Below, in pieces: positions 45,093-54,428 of a DNA stretch of 64,000 bases (positions within the stretch are counted from its first letter, which is position 1; each line of letters starts with the position of its first letter). The translations under genes were made by a program, and so were the position numbers. Under the pieces are notes generated by a model. It was not told where the DNA came from and ran no database searches. It worked only from the letters and a program-made list of their open reading frames with translations. Source of the DNA: Pelagisphaera sp964404745 (lineage in GTDB: Bacteria; Verrucomicrobiota; Verrucomicrobiia; Opitutales; Opitutaceae); assembly GCA_964404745.1 (NCBI GenBank), contig CAYOLG010000023.1:1-64000 (forward strand), in the 5' to 3' direction.

Positions 45093-46295
45093 TCACACCT
45101 GAAACTCGCCGTCGCGGTAAATCACTAGGCTGCTCCCGTCCTTTAGCGTTGCCGTTACCACGCGATTAGACGTCGCCACGATATCGGTATGCACAACGGA
45201 GTTGTTGTAACCCATCGCATCCCACTCTTCCTCCTTAACCGAAGCCTGATCGCCCGTGAAGGAATCCCGATAGGCCGCTCCCACAGCAATGTGCGTATTT
45301 CCGTTTTCGCCTCCGACATTCTCGTCGTAAAGGGTCTCGCCCATGAACTTCGTTATTCGCGAGAATCGTCTATCGGTCAGGGAAAACTCGCCCACTTTGT
45401 CGGCGTTCTCCACCGCGATCATCTCTTTGAGGATGGAATCGCCTTCCGAGGCCGACGACGCCACTACCCGTCCGTCCTTGAACTCCAGATACACATCCTT
45501 AATCAGATTCCCGTAGCGGTAAAGCGGCTCCGTAAACTGTATGCGCCCCTCGGTACCCCGCCAATCAGGCGATATGAAGAGCTCGAAACTGGGAATATTC
45601 CTGCCTGAACCTCCGAGCCATTTCCTATTGCCCCCAATAGCGATCCATAAATCCGTATCCGCCGCCTCGATATGCAGCTTCTCGATGGGAAGGGCATCTA
45701 GCTTATCCTTGATCTCGTATAAGTCGCTGTAGAGAGCCTTCCACTTGGACGCGGGTTCCGTCTCGTCTAAGTAACAGGCCTTGACGATCTCGCCCCAATA
45801 GGCCTCCTCGCTCAGCCCGACCTCATCCGCCATCGCTTTGGTGCCATACATGCAAAGCGTCCACGTGTAGCGTCCTGCACCCTCCTTGGCACGACGCCAG
45901 TCCATGTAGGGCTTGAGCGACTTTTGAGTGGCCATAATTTTGGAGCTATCGATGCCGTCCAACTCCTTCTTGTCGGTTTCCGCCAATACGGCAACCGAGT
46001 GATCTATTTCGTCGATCAGACCCTTCAAATACTTTTCCGGGAAGAAATTGAGCTGCTCTTCACTGGCCAGTTCATAGAACTCTCGTGAGAAATCATCTGG
46101 CGTGTAGAATATCAACGGATGGCCTCCGGCTTTTAAAACCGCTCGCCGCAACGCCACCAACAAGGGCTTAGCCACTTCTGGTACCCTTAATTGGACAACT
46201 TCACCTGGGCGAATGCCTTCACCTCCATTCAAAGCGAAATTGATCATCACATCCGCATATTTCTCCAGAATCTCGTCGCTTGGCTGAAAACTCAT
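45093..46295 (-). CDS. M29-family (thermophilic) aminopeptidase
   Basis: 400 residues from ATG 46295 (MSFQPSDEILEKYADVMINF, 20 shown); the frame opens 14 codons earlier. It matches the M29 AmpS/PepS family: GIRPGEVVQLRVPEV near the N-terminus, FTEPLYRYGNLIKDVYLEF, and the metal-site block GGENGNTHIAVGAAYRD. Broad-specificity N-terminal peptide trimming in the cytoplasm. Confidence 0.9.
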   Translation of the reverse strand: MSFQPSDEILEKYADVMINFALNGGEGIRPGEVVQLRVPEVAKPLLVALRRAVLKAGGHPLIFYTPDDFSREFYELASEEQLNFFPEKYLKGLIDEIDHSVAVLAETDKKELDGIDSSKIMATQKSLKPYMDWRRAKEGAGRYTWTLCMYGTKAMADEVGLSEEAYWGEIVKACYLDETEPASKWKALYSDLYEIKDKLDALPIEKLHIEAADTDLWIAIGGNRKWLGGSGRNIPSFELFISPDWRGTEGRIQFTEPLYRYGNLIKDVYLEFKDGRVVASSASEGDSILKEMIAVENADKVGEFSLTDRRFSRITKFMGETLYDENVGGENGNTHIAVGAAYRDSFTGDQASVKEEEWDAMGYNNSVVHTDIVATSNRVVTATLKDGSSLVIYRDGEFQV

Positions 46296-46508
46296 AGGAT
46301 GATCCCATGTAATCGATTGCGCCCGATTGCAAGCCACACCTACTCTCGTGAAGATAGATTCGGGTCAATTCGAGCCAATGGCCGCGATAACCCTTTTCTT
46401 TCGCGGCCCAAAAATAGGCCAATTTAACGCAATTGGTTACGCCGAAAAGAATTTTCTCTGGACTCCGGCCAGTCTCCCCTGGGTACGATCCGGACAGCAA
46501 TTGCCCTT

Positions 46509-48056
46509 ATGCCGGAAACCGCCGCTAAACCCAATATTCTGATCGCCGTCGCCGACGACTGGTCATTCGGACACGCTGGCGCTTACGGCTGCCAGTGGGT
46601 GAAGACGCCGAACTTCGACAAGGTCGCTAAGGAGGGTATTCTGTTCACCAATACATATACACCCAATGCGAAATGCGCTCCATCTCGAGCCGCCCTTCTA
46701 ACGGGCCGCAACTCCTGGCAACTGGAGGGCGCGGGCAACCATCAAAGCGTATTTCCCACCAAGTTTAAGACCTACCCCGAAGCCCTGGCGGAGGTCGGGT
46801 ATCGAATCGGCTACACAGCCAAAGGCTGAGCTCCTGGAGTCGCTTTCAACATTGATGGCAGTCCTCGCGAACTGCTGGGCAAAGGATATAGCGACCGCCT
46901 CCTTGACCCTCCCACACCCGAGATATCCAATATCAACTATGCAGCCAATTTCCAGGCGTTCCTCGACCATTCAGCCGGTAAACAACCTTGGTGCTTCTGG
47001 TATGGAAGCAAAGAGCCCCACCGCGGCTATAATTTCCGATCGGGCGTCCGCCTAGGGGGCAAATCCCTCCATGACATCGATCGAATACCCCAGTATTGGC
47101 CAGATACGGAGAACGTCCGACACGACCTGCTAGACTACGCTTTGGAAGTCGAACACTTCGACCGGCAACTCGGATTGATGATCCAAACGCTGGTACAACG
47201 CGGCGAATTGGAAAACACTCTGCTCATCGCGTTCTCGGACAACGGCATGCCCTTTCCACGAGTGAAAGGCCAAGGCTAAGACCACTCTAACCATCTTCCC
47301 ATGGCTATACGCTGGGGCCATGGCATCGCCAAGCCCGGCCGTATCGTAGCAGACTTTATAAGCTTCATCGACCTTGCTCCCACCATAATTGAGGCAGCCC
47401 ACCTCGACTGGGAGGAATCCGGGTTGAGCCCAACACCCGGCAAAAGCCTGATGCCCCTTTTTCAATCTGAGAAAGAAGGGGAAATCGACCCCGACCGAAA
47501 CCGCGTTTTGATCGGCAAAGAGAAGCATGATGTCGGGCGGCCTGGCAATGTAGGCTACCCCATCCGGGGAATCGTTACGGAATCCCACCTTTACTTGAAG
47601 AACTTCAAGCCTCAGCGCTGGCCAGCCGGCAACCCCGAAACAGGCTACTTGAATTGCGATGGCAGTCCGACCAAAACGGAAATTCTTAAGCTGCGAACCG
47701 ATCCGGAAAAAGCCCACTTCTGGACCCTGTCGTTCGGCAAACGGCCGGAAGAGGAACTCTACGATTTGCAGGCCGATCCAGACTGCATGCGCAACCTGGC
47801 CAACGATCCGTCGTATTCTAAGATCAAGGACGGACTCCGCCATCAGCTGATAGCGGAATTGATCGAGCAAGGGGATCCGCGTTTCGTTGGCGACAACCCT
47901 GACATTTTCGACACCTACCCAATATTCGAGGAGCGTTGGGAAAATTTCCACGAACGGTATCTCAAGGGCGAGGCTCCGGTTCCCAGATGGATTAGGCCAA
48001 CCGATCCGGATCCTTCGTTTATCGAGACGGAAGGATCGCAGGCAGAGACCCACTAG
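46509..48056 (+). pseudogene. Type I sulfatase interrupted by two nonsense codons
   Basis: One frame encodes a 515-codon S1 sulfatase of the N-sulfoglucosamine sulfohydrolase type. The formylglycine motif is C56-A-P-S-R60. It is cut by TGA at codon 107 (46827-46829; YTAKG*APG, normally Trp) and TAA at codon 257 (47277-47279; VKGQG*DHSNHLP, normally Tyr). No frameshift is present and all other blocks (SDNGMPFPRVKGQ, GSKEPHRGYN) are intact. No obvious signal peptide. Recently inactivated, or a sequence error. Confidence 0.85.
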
Positions 48057-48117
48057 CGCGGAAATTTCGCTCATTTAATAAACATCGTCGGAGCAAGCTC
48101 TCGAGGCATTTCTGAAG

Positions 48118-48180
48118 GCAGGTAGGATCGGCCCGGTCCTCCGAGATCCGATTGTGGAGGACCGAGCCGGTCCTACCTGC
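48118..48180. repeat. GCAGGTAGGA...TCCTACCTGC hairpin repeat
   Basis: The longest member of the family: 25-bp arms (23 of 25 paired) around a 13-nt loop, each arm itself containing GGTCCTCC. It lies in the 309-bp gap between two sulfatase genes. Confidence 0.75.
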
Positions 48181-48365
48181 CAAAGTCAGCAACACAGCGA
48201 GCTTGGAAGTATTCGATGGTGGGTACCCCTATCGGAGGCGTCCACAAAGGCGGGGCTCACTCGGCGAACGATCCCTAACTTCAATTTCTCATTCCTTTTT
48301 CAAGGTGGCGTTAGTGAATTGTCGCTCGACTGATCCTCGTCTTGCCCACAATACTGGCTATCGAT

Positions 48366-49874
48366 ATGAAGAGCCTTCTATTGCCAACCCTTTTAGCCTG
48401 CTTCGCCTCATTAATTCAGGCAGCAGAGCGAAACATCATTTTCATTGTATCCGACGACCAAAGTCCAACTTTAGGCTGCTATGGCGATCCGGTCGCCCAT
48501 TCCCCGGCCGCCGACTTGCTCGCCGCAGACGGAACCTTGTTCCACCGGGCCTACGCGACCACTGCCAGTTGCTCCGCCAGCCGATCGGTAATCATGTCCG
48601 GCCTGCACAACCACTTCAACGGACAGTTCGGTCACCAGCACGCCTACCACAAATTCTCCAGCTTTCACAACGTAATCAGCCTATCCCTGCCAAGAGCGTT
48701 GTCGAGGGCCGGTTATCGCACCGCTCAAATCGGCAAATACCACGTCGCTCCCGAAGAGGTCTACCGTTTCGACACTTATCTCAGCGGCAACTCGCGCAAC
48801 GGCGTGCAGATGGCTAACGTGGCCCAGGACTTCATCACCCAAAAGTCGGATAAGCCTTTCTTTCTCTACTTCGCCACCTCGGATCCACACCGGGGCGGGG
48901 GAAGCGACGAGACATTTTCCGGAAGACACAAACCCAACCTGTTCGGCAACAAACCCGAAAAAGGCTCCTACGAAGGGATCGAGGAGGTGTTCTTCGATCC
49001 AGCTCAGGTTCCGGTCCCTCCCTACTTGCCGGACACTCCTGAATCGCGGAGCGAGCTGGCCCACTACTACCAGAGCTGCGCTCGTGTCGATCAAGGAATC
49101 GGACGGCTGGTCGAAATCCTCAAAGAAGCCGATTTGTACGACAAGACGATGGTCGTTTTCACCGCCGATCATGGCATGGCCTTCGCCGGGGCGAAAACCA
49201 CGGTATTCGAAGCTGGCTTACACGTTCCCTTCATCGTTCGGGATCCCTATCAAAAGGAACGCGGAATCGAATCGAATGCCCTGATCAGCCATGCCGATAT
49301 CGCTCCATCGCTTCTCGATTTCGCCCAAGCTCTTGATCGACGCAAAAACCGTCCCAAGGACTTTCAAGAAGCCAACGCATACTGGGAAGGCAAAGACTAT
49401 GTCGCCAGAGACAACCGAGGCCATCGGCCATTTGTCGCCTACCACGGGGAGTCTTGGATGCCCATTCTCAGCGAGCCCTATGGAGAGCACCACAAGACCA
49501 TGTTCGCCTCCCACACTTTCCACGAGATCACCATGTACTATCCGATGCGAGCCGTATGGGATGGCGAATACAAGCTAATCTGGAACATCGCTTCCGGCCT
49601 GCCCTACCCATTCGCCAGCGACCTCTGGGCTTCTTCCACTTGGCAGGCGCAGCTGGAAAAAGGGGATGAAGCCCTTTACGGATACATGAAGGTTGGCTCC
49701 TACGTCAACCGCCCCGCCTTCGAACTATATAGGGTCGCGGAAAATCGCTACGAAAGCGTCAATCTGGCCGACAATCCCGAGTATTCGAAAGTCCTGGAAT
49801 CGATGAAGAAAAAGCTAAAAGCCTTCCAACAAGCGACAGACGATCCCTGGATCAGCAAGTGGGAGTACGAGTAG
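48366..49874 (+). CDS. Secreted heparan-N-sulfatase-like type I sulfatase (CxAxR variant)
   Basis: 502 residues from ATG 48366 (MKSLLLPTLL), with a signal peptide ending ASLIQAA; the frame opens at a TTG at 48342. Formylglycine motif C69-S-A-S-R73, where Ala replaces the usual Pro. Metal-site blocks FIVSDDQSPT and FTADHGMAFA, and KTTVFEAGLHVPFIV. The family includes N-sulfoglucosamine sulfohydrolase. Probably exported and active on a sulfated glycan. Confidence 0.88.
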   Translation: MKSLLLPTLLACFASLIQAAERNIIFIVSDDQSPTLGCYGDPVAHSPAADLLAADGTLFHRAYATTASCSASRSVIMSGLHNHFNGQFGHQHAYHKFSSFHNVISLSLPRALSRAGYRTAQIGKYHVAPEEVYRFDTYLSGNSRNGVQMANVAQDFITQKSDKPFFLYFATSDPHRGGGSDETFSGRHKPNLFGNKPEKGSYEGIEEVFFDPAQVPVPPYLPDTPESRSELAHYYQSCARVDQGIGRLVEILKEADLYDKTMVVFTADHGMAFAGAKTTVFEAGLHVPFIVRDPYQKERGIESNALISHADIAPSLLDFAQALDRRKNRPKDFQEANAYWEGKDYVARDNRGHRPFVAYHGESWMPILSEPYGEHHKTMFASHTFHEITMYYPMRAVWDGEYKLIWNIASGLPYPFASDLWASSTWQAQLEKGDEALYGYMKVGSYVNRPAFELYRVAENRYESVNLADNPEYSKVLESMKKKLKAFQQATDDPWISKWEYE

Positions 49875-49942
49875 AGGGGAGCAGTAGGCTAGAGACGAGA
49901 TAGAGCCCTAGCTCTTACTTTGGGTTCGACTTGAGTTCGCCC

Positions 49943-49961
49943 GGAGGTCGAGCTCCACCTT
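49943..49961. repeat. GGAGGTCGAGCTCCACCTT repeat unit
   Basis: This 19-mer matches one arm of the element at 61300-61429 on the opposite strand. It lies in the 167-bp gap between the sulfatase and the gas-vesicle gene. Confidence 0.45.
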
Positions 49962-50041
49962 GATAGGTTTAACACAGCTAGGTCCGATAGATCTGACGCA
50001 AGCGAAGGGCTGTAAAAGCCCCACACATGCTCGTTAGTCAC

Positions 50042-50788
50042 CTATTGGTAGGAGATTTTGCTAAGATCGCAAAAGTGCTGGGGCGCCCATGGACCATTGA
50101 AAGTGAAAAACAGCTCGCCGCAATAAAGCTCAGCGGCATCGTATATCGACTTCTCGAATACCTTTAGGCGCTCCCTGTTTACCAGGCAATTGAAAGTAGC
50201 GACTTCCTTTTCTTTATGCTCAAACGAGCTTAGAGCGATTTCCGCGCACCAAGGCCCGACAATTGGTTCCACTTTCCCGGCTAGGATTGCCTTCTCTTTA
50301 TTCAGTATCTCTTCGAATTTCGGATTCCTGAGGGCTCGGCTGCCGTAGTCGTAGATCAATCGGCCATCAACGACTTTGGACATCTCTTGGCGCAGGTAAG
50401 GATGCTTTTCCAGCAGGTACTCCAGCAAGTCGCCTGCCGCAAAACGAAGCGACAACTCCATTTCCACCTTTCGGTAAATGCGCTGCAACTCGCGCAACAA
50501 GTGATCGTGATTGACTCGAACGACTTCCTCCACAGCCCACAAGTCCTTGAGTGTCAAACCGAACTCCAGCGGTATGATGCTCGATTGCTCCATGAGCGCC
50601 CGAATAACCTGCTGATGAGCGATGATATCCTTCCCGCTTATCTCTAGACGGCCGCAATCGTAATTACTGACCAAGGCAGAGACATCTCCAAAAGTGATTA
50701 TGAAGATACCTCGCTGGTCTACGCCGGATATACCGTCCAAATCGTGCGGAGCATCCGCTAGAGTAAAACCATATAAATAACTGCTCAT
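50042..50788 (-). CDS. Gas vesicle protein GvpF/GvpL family
   Basis: 248 residues. N-terminal MSSYLYGFTLAD, the conserved IIPLEFGLTLKD block and C-terminal LFFTFNGPWAPQHFCDL are characteristic of GvpL/GvpF, cytoplasmic accessory proteins of gas-vesicle assembly that bind GvpA. No gvpA, gvpN, gvpG or other gvp gene is in the window, so it stands alone. No good alternative identity. Confidence 0.85.
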   Translation of the reverse strand: MSSYLYGFTLADAPHDLDGISGVDQRGIFIITFGDVSALVSNYDCGRLEISGKDIIAHQQVIRALMEQSSIIPLEFGLTLKDLWAVEEVVRVNHDHLLRELQRIYRKVEMELSLRFAAGDLLEYLLEKHPYLRQEMSKVVDGRLIYDYGSRALRNPKFEEILNKEKAILAGKVEPIVGPWCAEIALSSFEHKEKEVATFNCLVNRERLKVFEKSIYDAAELYCGELFFTFNGPWAPQHFCDLSKISYQ

Positions 50789-51178
50789 GGGTTGGTTAGA
50801 ACACTCTGCCCCAATCGCCCACCGACAAAAGGAAGCTAGATTGTCAAAAAGATGTCAAGAACTAGCCGATTCCGTCAACTCCACAGAACGCCTCCAATCG
50901 GCTTTAGGGGAATCCCTGATTCTGAATAGCTAAACCCTTCGAGTGAAGCGCCTAGGGATGGGCCGGATGACTGGTTTCAACTGCCGGATGGTTTTACAGG
51001 GATGCGTAACAAAGCGCCGAAAACGTAGGCTTAGAGGAGATTCGAGACGGTCTCTTGCTTTTGTCAGTAGTAAATGGTCGTCCCTGTGGGCCGTCCGCAA
51101 AAGTTTCTTATCGACCCGAAAACCATTTGAAGGCTATATGTAACGCATCTCCTGAACCAACCGAATCTCGCCCGACAT
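50789..51178. other. 390-bp gap with no recognisable feature
   Basis: Divergent region between GvpF/L and the cupin operon, so it should hold promoters for both. I find no ORF, hairpin or repeat that I would defend here. Confidence 0.5.
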
Positions 51179-52066
51179 ATGACCGCCCCCCTTCCAAACC
51201 CCTTCCTGCTTGCTTCGCTATTGATCGCCCTTTCTGCAGCCACCCCAATCATTAAGGCCCACGAGCAACAGCTTTATCTCTCCCGCTACGTTCCCAACTT
51301 GAAGTACGCGGAAGCCGATCTCACCGCCGGGGCGGCAAATACTGCCTACAAGCCGATTTTCGGAGAGGGCGATAAAGACGCTCACTACCTTAACGGCATC
51401 AGCCGAATGGGAGAGCTAACCGTCGGCCCAGGTGGCGCCAGCGCCATCGTTAGCCGTCCCAACGAGGAGTACGTCCTCTACGTCACCCAGGGAGAGGGAA
51501 CCTTGATTTACGACAGTCAAAGGGAAGCCCTTCGCGAAAACGACTTTCTCTACGTGCCGGCCGGCGTAAAGCATGGCATCGCCAACGAGACCGATCGGGT
51601 CATCAAAGCGCTATTCATCGGCTACCACTTGATGAAGGACGCCGACTATGAGCCCAAAGCTGGTCTGCAGATCGCCAATGCTGACGAAGTCGAGTTGCAG
51701 GTGCTCGGAAGTCACGGGCCCACCACTCAATACAAGCTTCTGATGGGAGACACCTCGAGTGCGCGGGATCGCCTCGCCTCCGCCCAAAACATGAAGAGCC
51801 TCTTCATTATGGATTTCGCCCCGCATGGGACCAACAATCCGCATCGCCACGCCTCTCAAGAGGAGGTCTATTTCGTGCTGCGAGGCAGTGGCTACATGGT
51901 CGCCGGTTTGGACGCCTACGGAAATGTTGAGCGGCATCCCAGCCAAGTCGGTGACGCTTTTTACTGGGCCGCGGGCACTGAGGCAGGATTCTATAGCCTC
52001 AACAAAGAGGGCGAAGAGCATTCGATCATTCTAGCCATCCGCTCGGATGACCCCACGAAACTCTAA
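51179..52066 (+). CDS. Secreted bicupin protein
   Basis: 295 residues with a signal peptide (LLASLLIALSAATPIIKA). Two cupin barrels: first GEGTLIYDSQREALRENDFLYVPAGVKHGI (quoted for location, residues about 105-135), second HGTNNPHRHASQEEVYFVLRG (about 220-240) with the His/Glu metal set. Bicupins include oxalate decarboxylase and ureidoglycine aminohydrolase; the reaction here is unknown. First gene of a four-gene + strand cluster in which each product has an export signal. Confidence 0.8.
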   Translation: MTAPLPNPFLLASLLIALSAATPIIKAHEQQLYLSRYVPNLKYAEADLTAGAANTAYKPIFGEGDKDAHYLNGISRMGELTVGPGGASAIVSRPNEEYVLYVTQGEGTLIYDSQREALRENDFLYVPAGVKHGIANETDRVIKALFIGYHLMKDADYEPKAGLQIANADEVELQVLGSHGPTTQYKLLMGDTSSARDRLASAQNMKSLFIMDFAPHGTNNPHRHASQEEVYFVLRGSGYMVAGLDAYGNVERHPSQVGDAFYWAAGTEAGFYSLNKEGEEHSIILAIRSDDPTKL

Positions 52067-52082
52067 GTGATTGAAAGCATCC

Positions 52083-53384
52083 ATGATTCAAGAAAATCGA
52101 CGTTCTTTCATCAGGAAATCGCTCTTTGGAGGCGTCGCTTTGGGCGGCATGCTGGGAGCGCCGATCGAAGACGCCGTCGCCGCGGCTTCCTCGCAGGTGA
52201 ACCGCGCCTCCAGTCCCTCGAAGCTCAAAATCACCGACATGCGCTATGTCACGGTGGAGCACATGGGGCGGGCATGCTCTATCATTCGCTTGGATACCAA
52301 TCAGGATATCTATGGCTATGGGGAGGTGCGCGATGGAGGGGAGGTGAAGCACGCTCTCATGTTGAAACACCTTTTGCTTGGACAAAACCCCTGCAACGTA
52401 GAGAAGCTCTTTCGTTTGGTGAAGCCCTTCGGGGGACACAACCGGTTGGGCGGCGGCGTCAGCGCGGTAGACATGGCACTATGGGACTTGGCCGGCAAAG
52501 CCTATGGCGTACCGGTTTGGCAACTACTCGGTGGAAAATACAGGGATGAAGTCCGCCTCTACGGAGATACCTTTTCGGCCAAAGACCACGACATGATCCG
52601 GTCCAAGGTGCTGGCCCGGGTCGAGCAGGGCTTCACTTGGCTCAAGATGTTGCGGGTCTTCAGCCTCTTGGAGGATATTCCTGACACTCAGAATCCGCAC
52701 AAAGAGGGCATGCTCACGGATAAGGGCATCGCTCTGATAACCGATTATTTGCAGATGGTGCGCGAGGCCGTGGGCGATGACATTCCCCTCTCGGCCGATC
52801 ACTTTGTCGGCCGCAATCTGGATAACATGACCCGGCAGGCTCAAGCCCTGGAGAAGGTTAATCTGGCCTGGATCGAAGAGCCGATCAACTGGTCGCAAAC
52901 CGAAGACCTGAAAGCTCTACGCCAACGCATCGACACCCCCATAGCTACAGGAGAAAGCATGTTTGCCCGCGAGAGCTTTAAAACCCTCTGCGATGCCCAG
53001 GCAGTGGATTACGTACATCCAGATTTGGCCACAGCTGGTGGTATTCTGGAAACCAAGTTGATTGGCGACTACGCGGAAGACCACGGCATTAAGCATGCGC
53101 TTCACTACGCGGGTACACCGGTTTCCTTTATGGCCAATGTGCATAGCGCAGCTGCTACGAACAATCACCGGGCCCTGGAATTTCATCCCGATGAAGAGGC
53201 TTATCCCCGCTGGGCCAACATGGTAACGACCACGGGTGGCCACTCGCTGACCAAGCGAGGATTTGCTCCGGTACCGGAAGGGCCAGGCTTGGGAATCGAG
53301 CTAAATATGGACCACATAAGAACGGTGCTTCACCCGGACAATAAAAGCATTTTCGCCTCCACTGAACAGTGGAATTCTCTGTGA
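52083..53384 (+). CDS. Tat-exported enolase-superfamily dehydratase/racemase
   Basis: 433 residues from ATG 52083, 16 bp after the cupin stop (a TTG at 52071 is less likely). Tat signal ENRRSFIRKS. Mandelate-racemase/muconate-lactonising fold with metal ligands in LSADHF (Asp), WIEEPINW (Glu) and ATGESMF (Glu), then HYAGTPV near the C-terminus. Probably dehydrates a sugar acid or similar. Export of this normally cytoplasmic enzyme is unusual but fits its neighbours. Confidence 0.85.
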   Translation: MIQENRRSFIRKSLFGGVALGGMLGAPIEDAVAAASSQVNRASSPSKLKITDMRYVTVEHMGRACSIIRLDTNQDIYGYGEVRDGGEVKHALMLKHLLLGQNPCNVEKLFRLVKPFGGHNRLGGGVSAVDMALWDLAGKAYGVPVWQLLGGKYRDEVRLYGDTFSAKDHDMIRSKVLARVEQGFTWLKMLRVFSLLEDIPDTQNPHKEGMLTDKGIALITDYLQMVREAVGDDIPLSADHFVGRNLDNMTRQAQALEKVNLAWIEEPINWSQTEDLKALRQRIDTPIATGESMFARESFKTLCDAQAVDYVHPDLATAGGILETKLIGDYAEDHGIKHALHYAGTPVSFMANVHSAAATNNHRALEFHPDEEAYPRWANMVTTTGGHSLTKRGFAPVPEGPGLGIELNMDHIRTVLHPDNKSIFASTEQWNSL

Positions 53385-53410
53385 TTCTAATCCCAATACA
53401 ATCGAAATTC

Positions 53411-54334
53411 ATGATACGACTATTCGCCTATTTATCGCTCCTTGGGCTCATGGCCGGGAGCCTCGCTTACTCCCAGACGATTTCGCGGGAAGAGATGATC
53501 TTCTTGACCTCGGAATGGAAAGGAGAGCGCTTTGAAGATGGACGTCCTCGTATTCCCGACTCTCTGATCAAACGCGCCGCCAACATCGGGATCGAAGAGG
53601 CCTGGGTCGTTTTGTATAACGCCGGCTATAAAAACCAATTCGAGGGAAACTGGAAAATGATTCACGACGATGTGCCAGTCATCGGCCGGGCTTTGACGGC
53701 CCATTACATGCCTAGCCGTCCGGATGTCCTGAAGAGCATCATGGAGCGCGGGCATGCGCAAGGCCGATCCGGCAACCACAACAGCTGGCCCATTCAAGCC
53801 CTTCAGAAAGGCGATGTCTATGTGGCAGATAGCTTCGGCAAGATCGCCCAAGGCACCTTGATCGGCGATAGCTTGGCCACGGCCATATACAACAAAACAG
53901 GCACCGGAGTTATCTTTGATGGTTCAGCTCGCGACCGATCTGGCATGGCGGAAATTGAAGGATTTAACGCCTTTGTCCGGGACTTCGATCCCACCTTTCT
54001 GGAAGAAGTCGTATTAATGGGACTGAATACGCCGATCCGCGTCGGCAAAGCCATTGTGCTTCCAGGCGACCTGGTCATCTCTGAACCCACCGGAGTGCTC
54101 TTCATACCAGCTCATATGGCCGAGGAGGTCATCTTGACAGCCGAGTTCATCGCCGTGCGCGACGCCTTTGGATACGAGATGCTGAAGAACGGCACCTACA
54201 ATGCGGGTCAAATGGATAACGCATGGACGGACCCGATCAAGGAACATTTTCTTCGCTGGCTCGACGCAAACCCGGACCAATTGCCCATGTCCCGGGCGGA
54301 GCTCGACGCCTTTATGTCGCAGCGAACCTGGTAG
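53411..54334 (+). CDS. Exported RraA-like aldolase/decarboxylase
   Basis: 307 residues from ATG 53411 (MIRLFAYLSLLGLMAGSLAYS, signal peptide). The RraA-like core includes GTLIGDSLATAIYNKTGTG and DGSARDRSGMAE, with the Arg/Asp that bind metal and oxaloacetate-like substrates in the HMG/CHA aldolase group. It carries about 80 residues before the core, longer than plain RraA. Likely splits or decarboxylates a product of the preceding enzyme. Confidence 0.75.
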   Translation: MIRLFAYLSLLGLMAGSLAYSQTISREEMIFLTSEWKGERFEDGRPRIPDSLIKRAANIGIEEAWVVLYNAGYKNQFEGNWKMIHDDVPVIGRALTAHYMPSRPDVLKSIMERGHAQGRSGNHNSWPIQALQKGDVYVADSFGKIAQGTLIGDSLATAIYNKTGTGVIFDGSARDRSGMAEIEGFNAFVRDFDPTFLEEVVLMGLNTPIRVGKAIVLPGDLVISEPTGVLFIPAHMAEEVILTAEFIAVRDAFGYEMLKNGTYNAGQMDNAWTDPIKEHFLRWLDANPDQLPMSRAELDAFMSQRTW

Positions 54335-54428
54335 CGAATAGTAAGCCTTATTGCCTACCCAACGAATTCACTAATTCCGGGACCGGGTTCATGATAAAGT
54401 ATAATTGCCAAATAATTGCGGATACAAA

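Noticed and set aside
21600..48056. Stop-codon reassignment as an explanation for in-frame TAA/TAG/TGA
   Set aside because: All three stops are affected, they replace different residues (Tyr, Trp, Arg), and all three also end intact genes in this window. Mutation or error is simpler.
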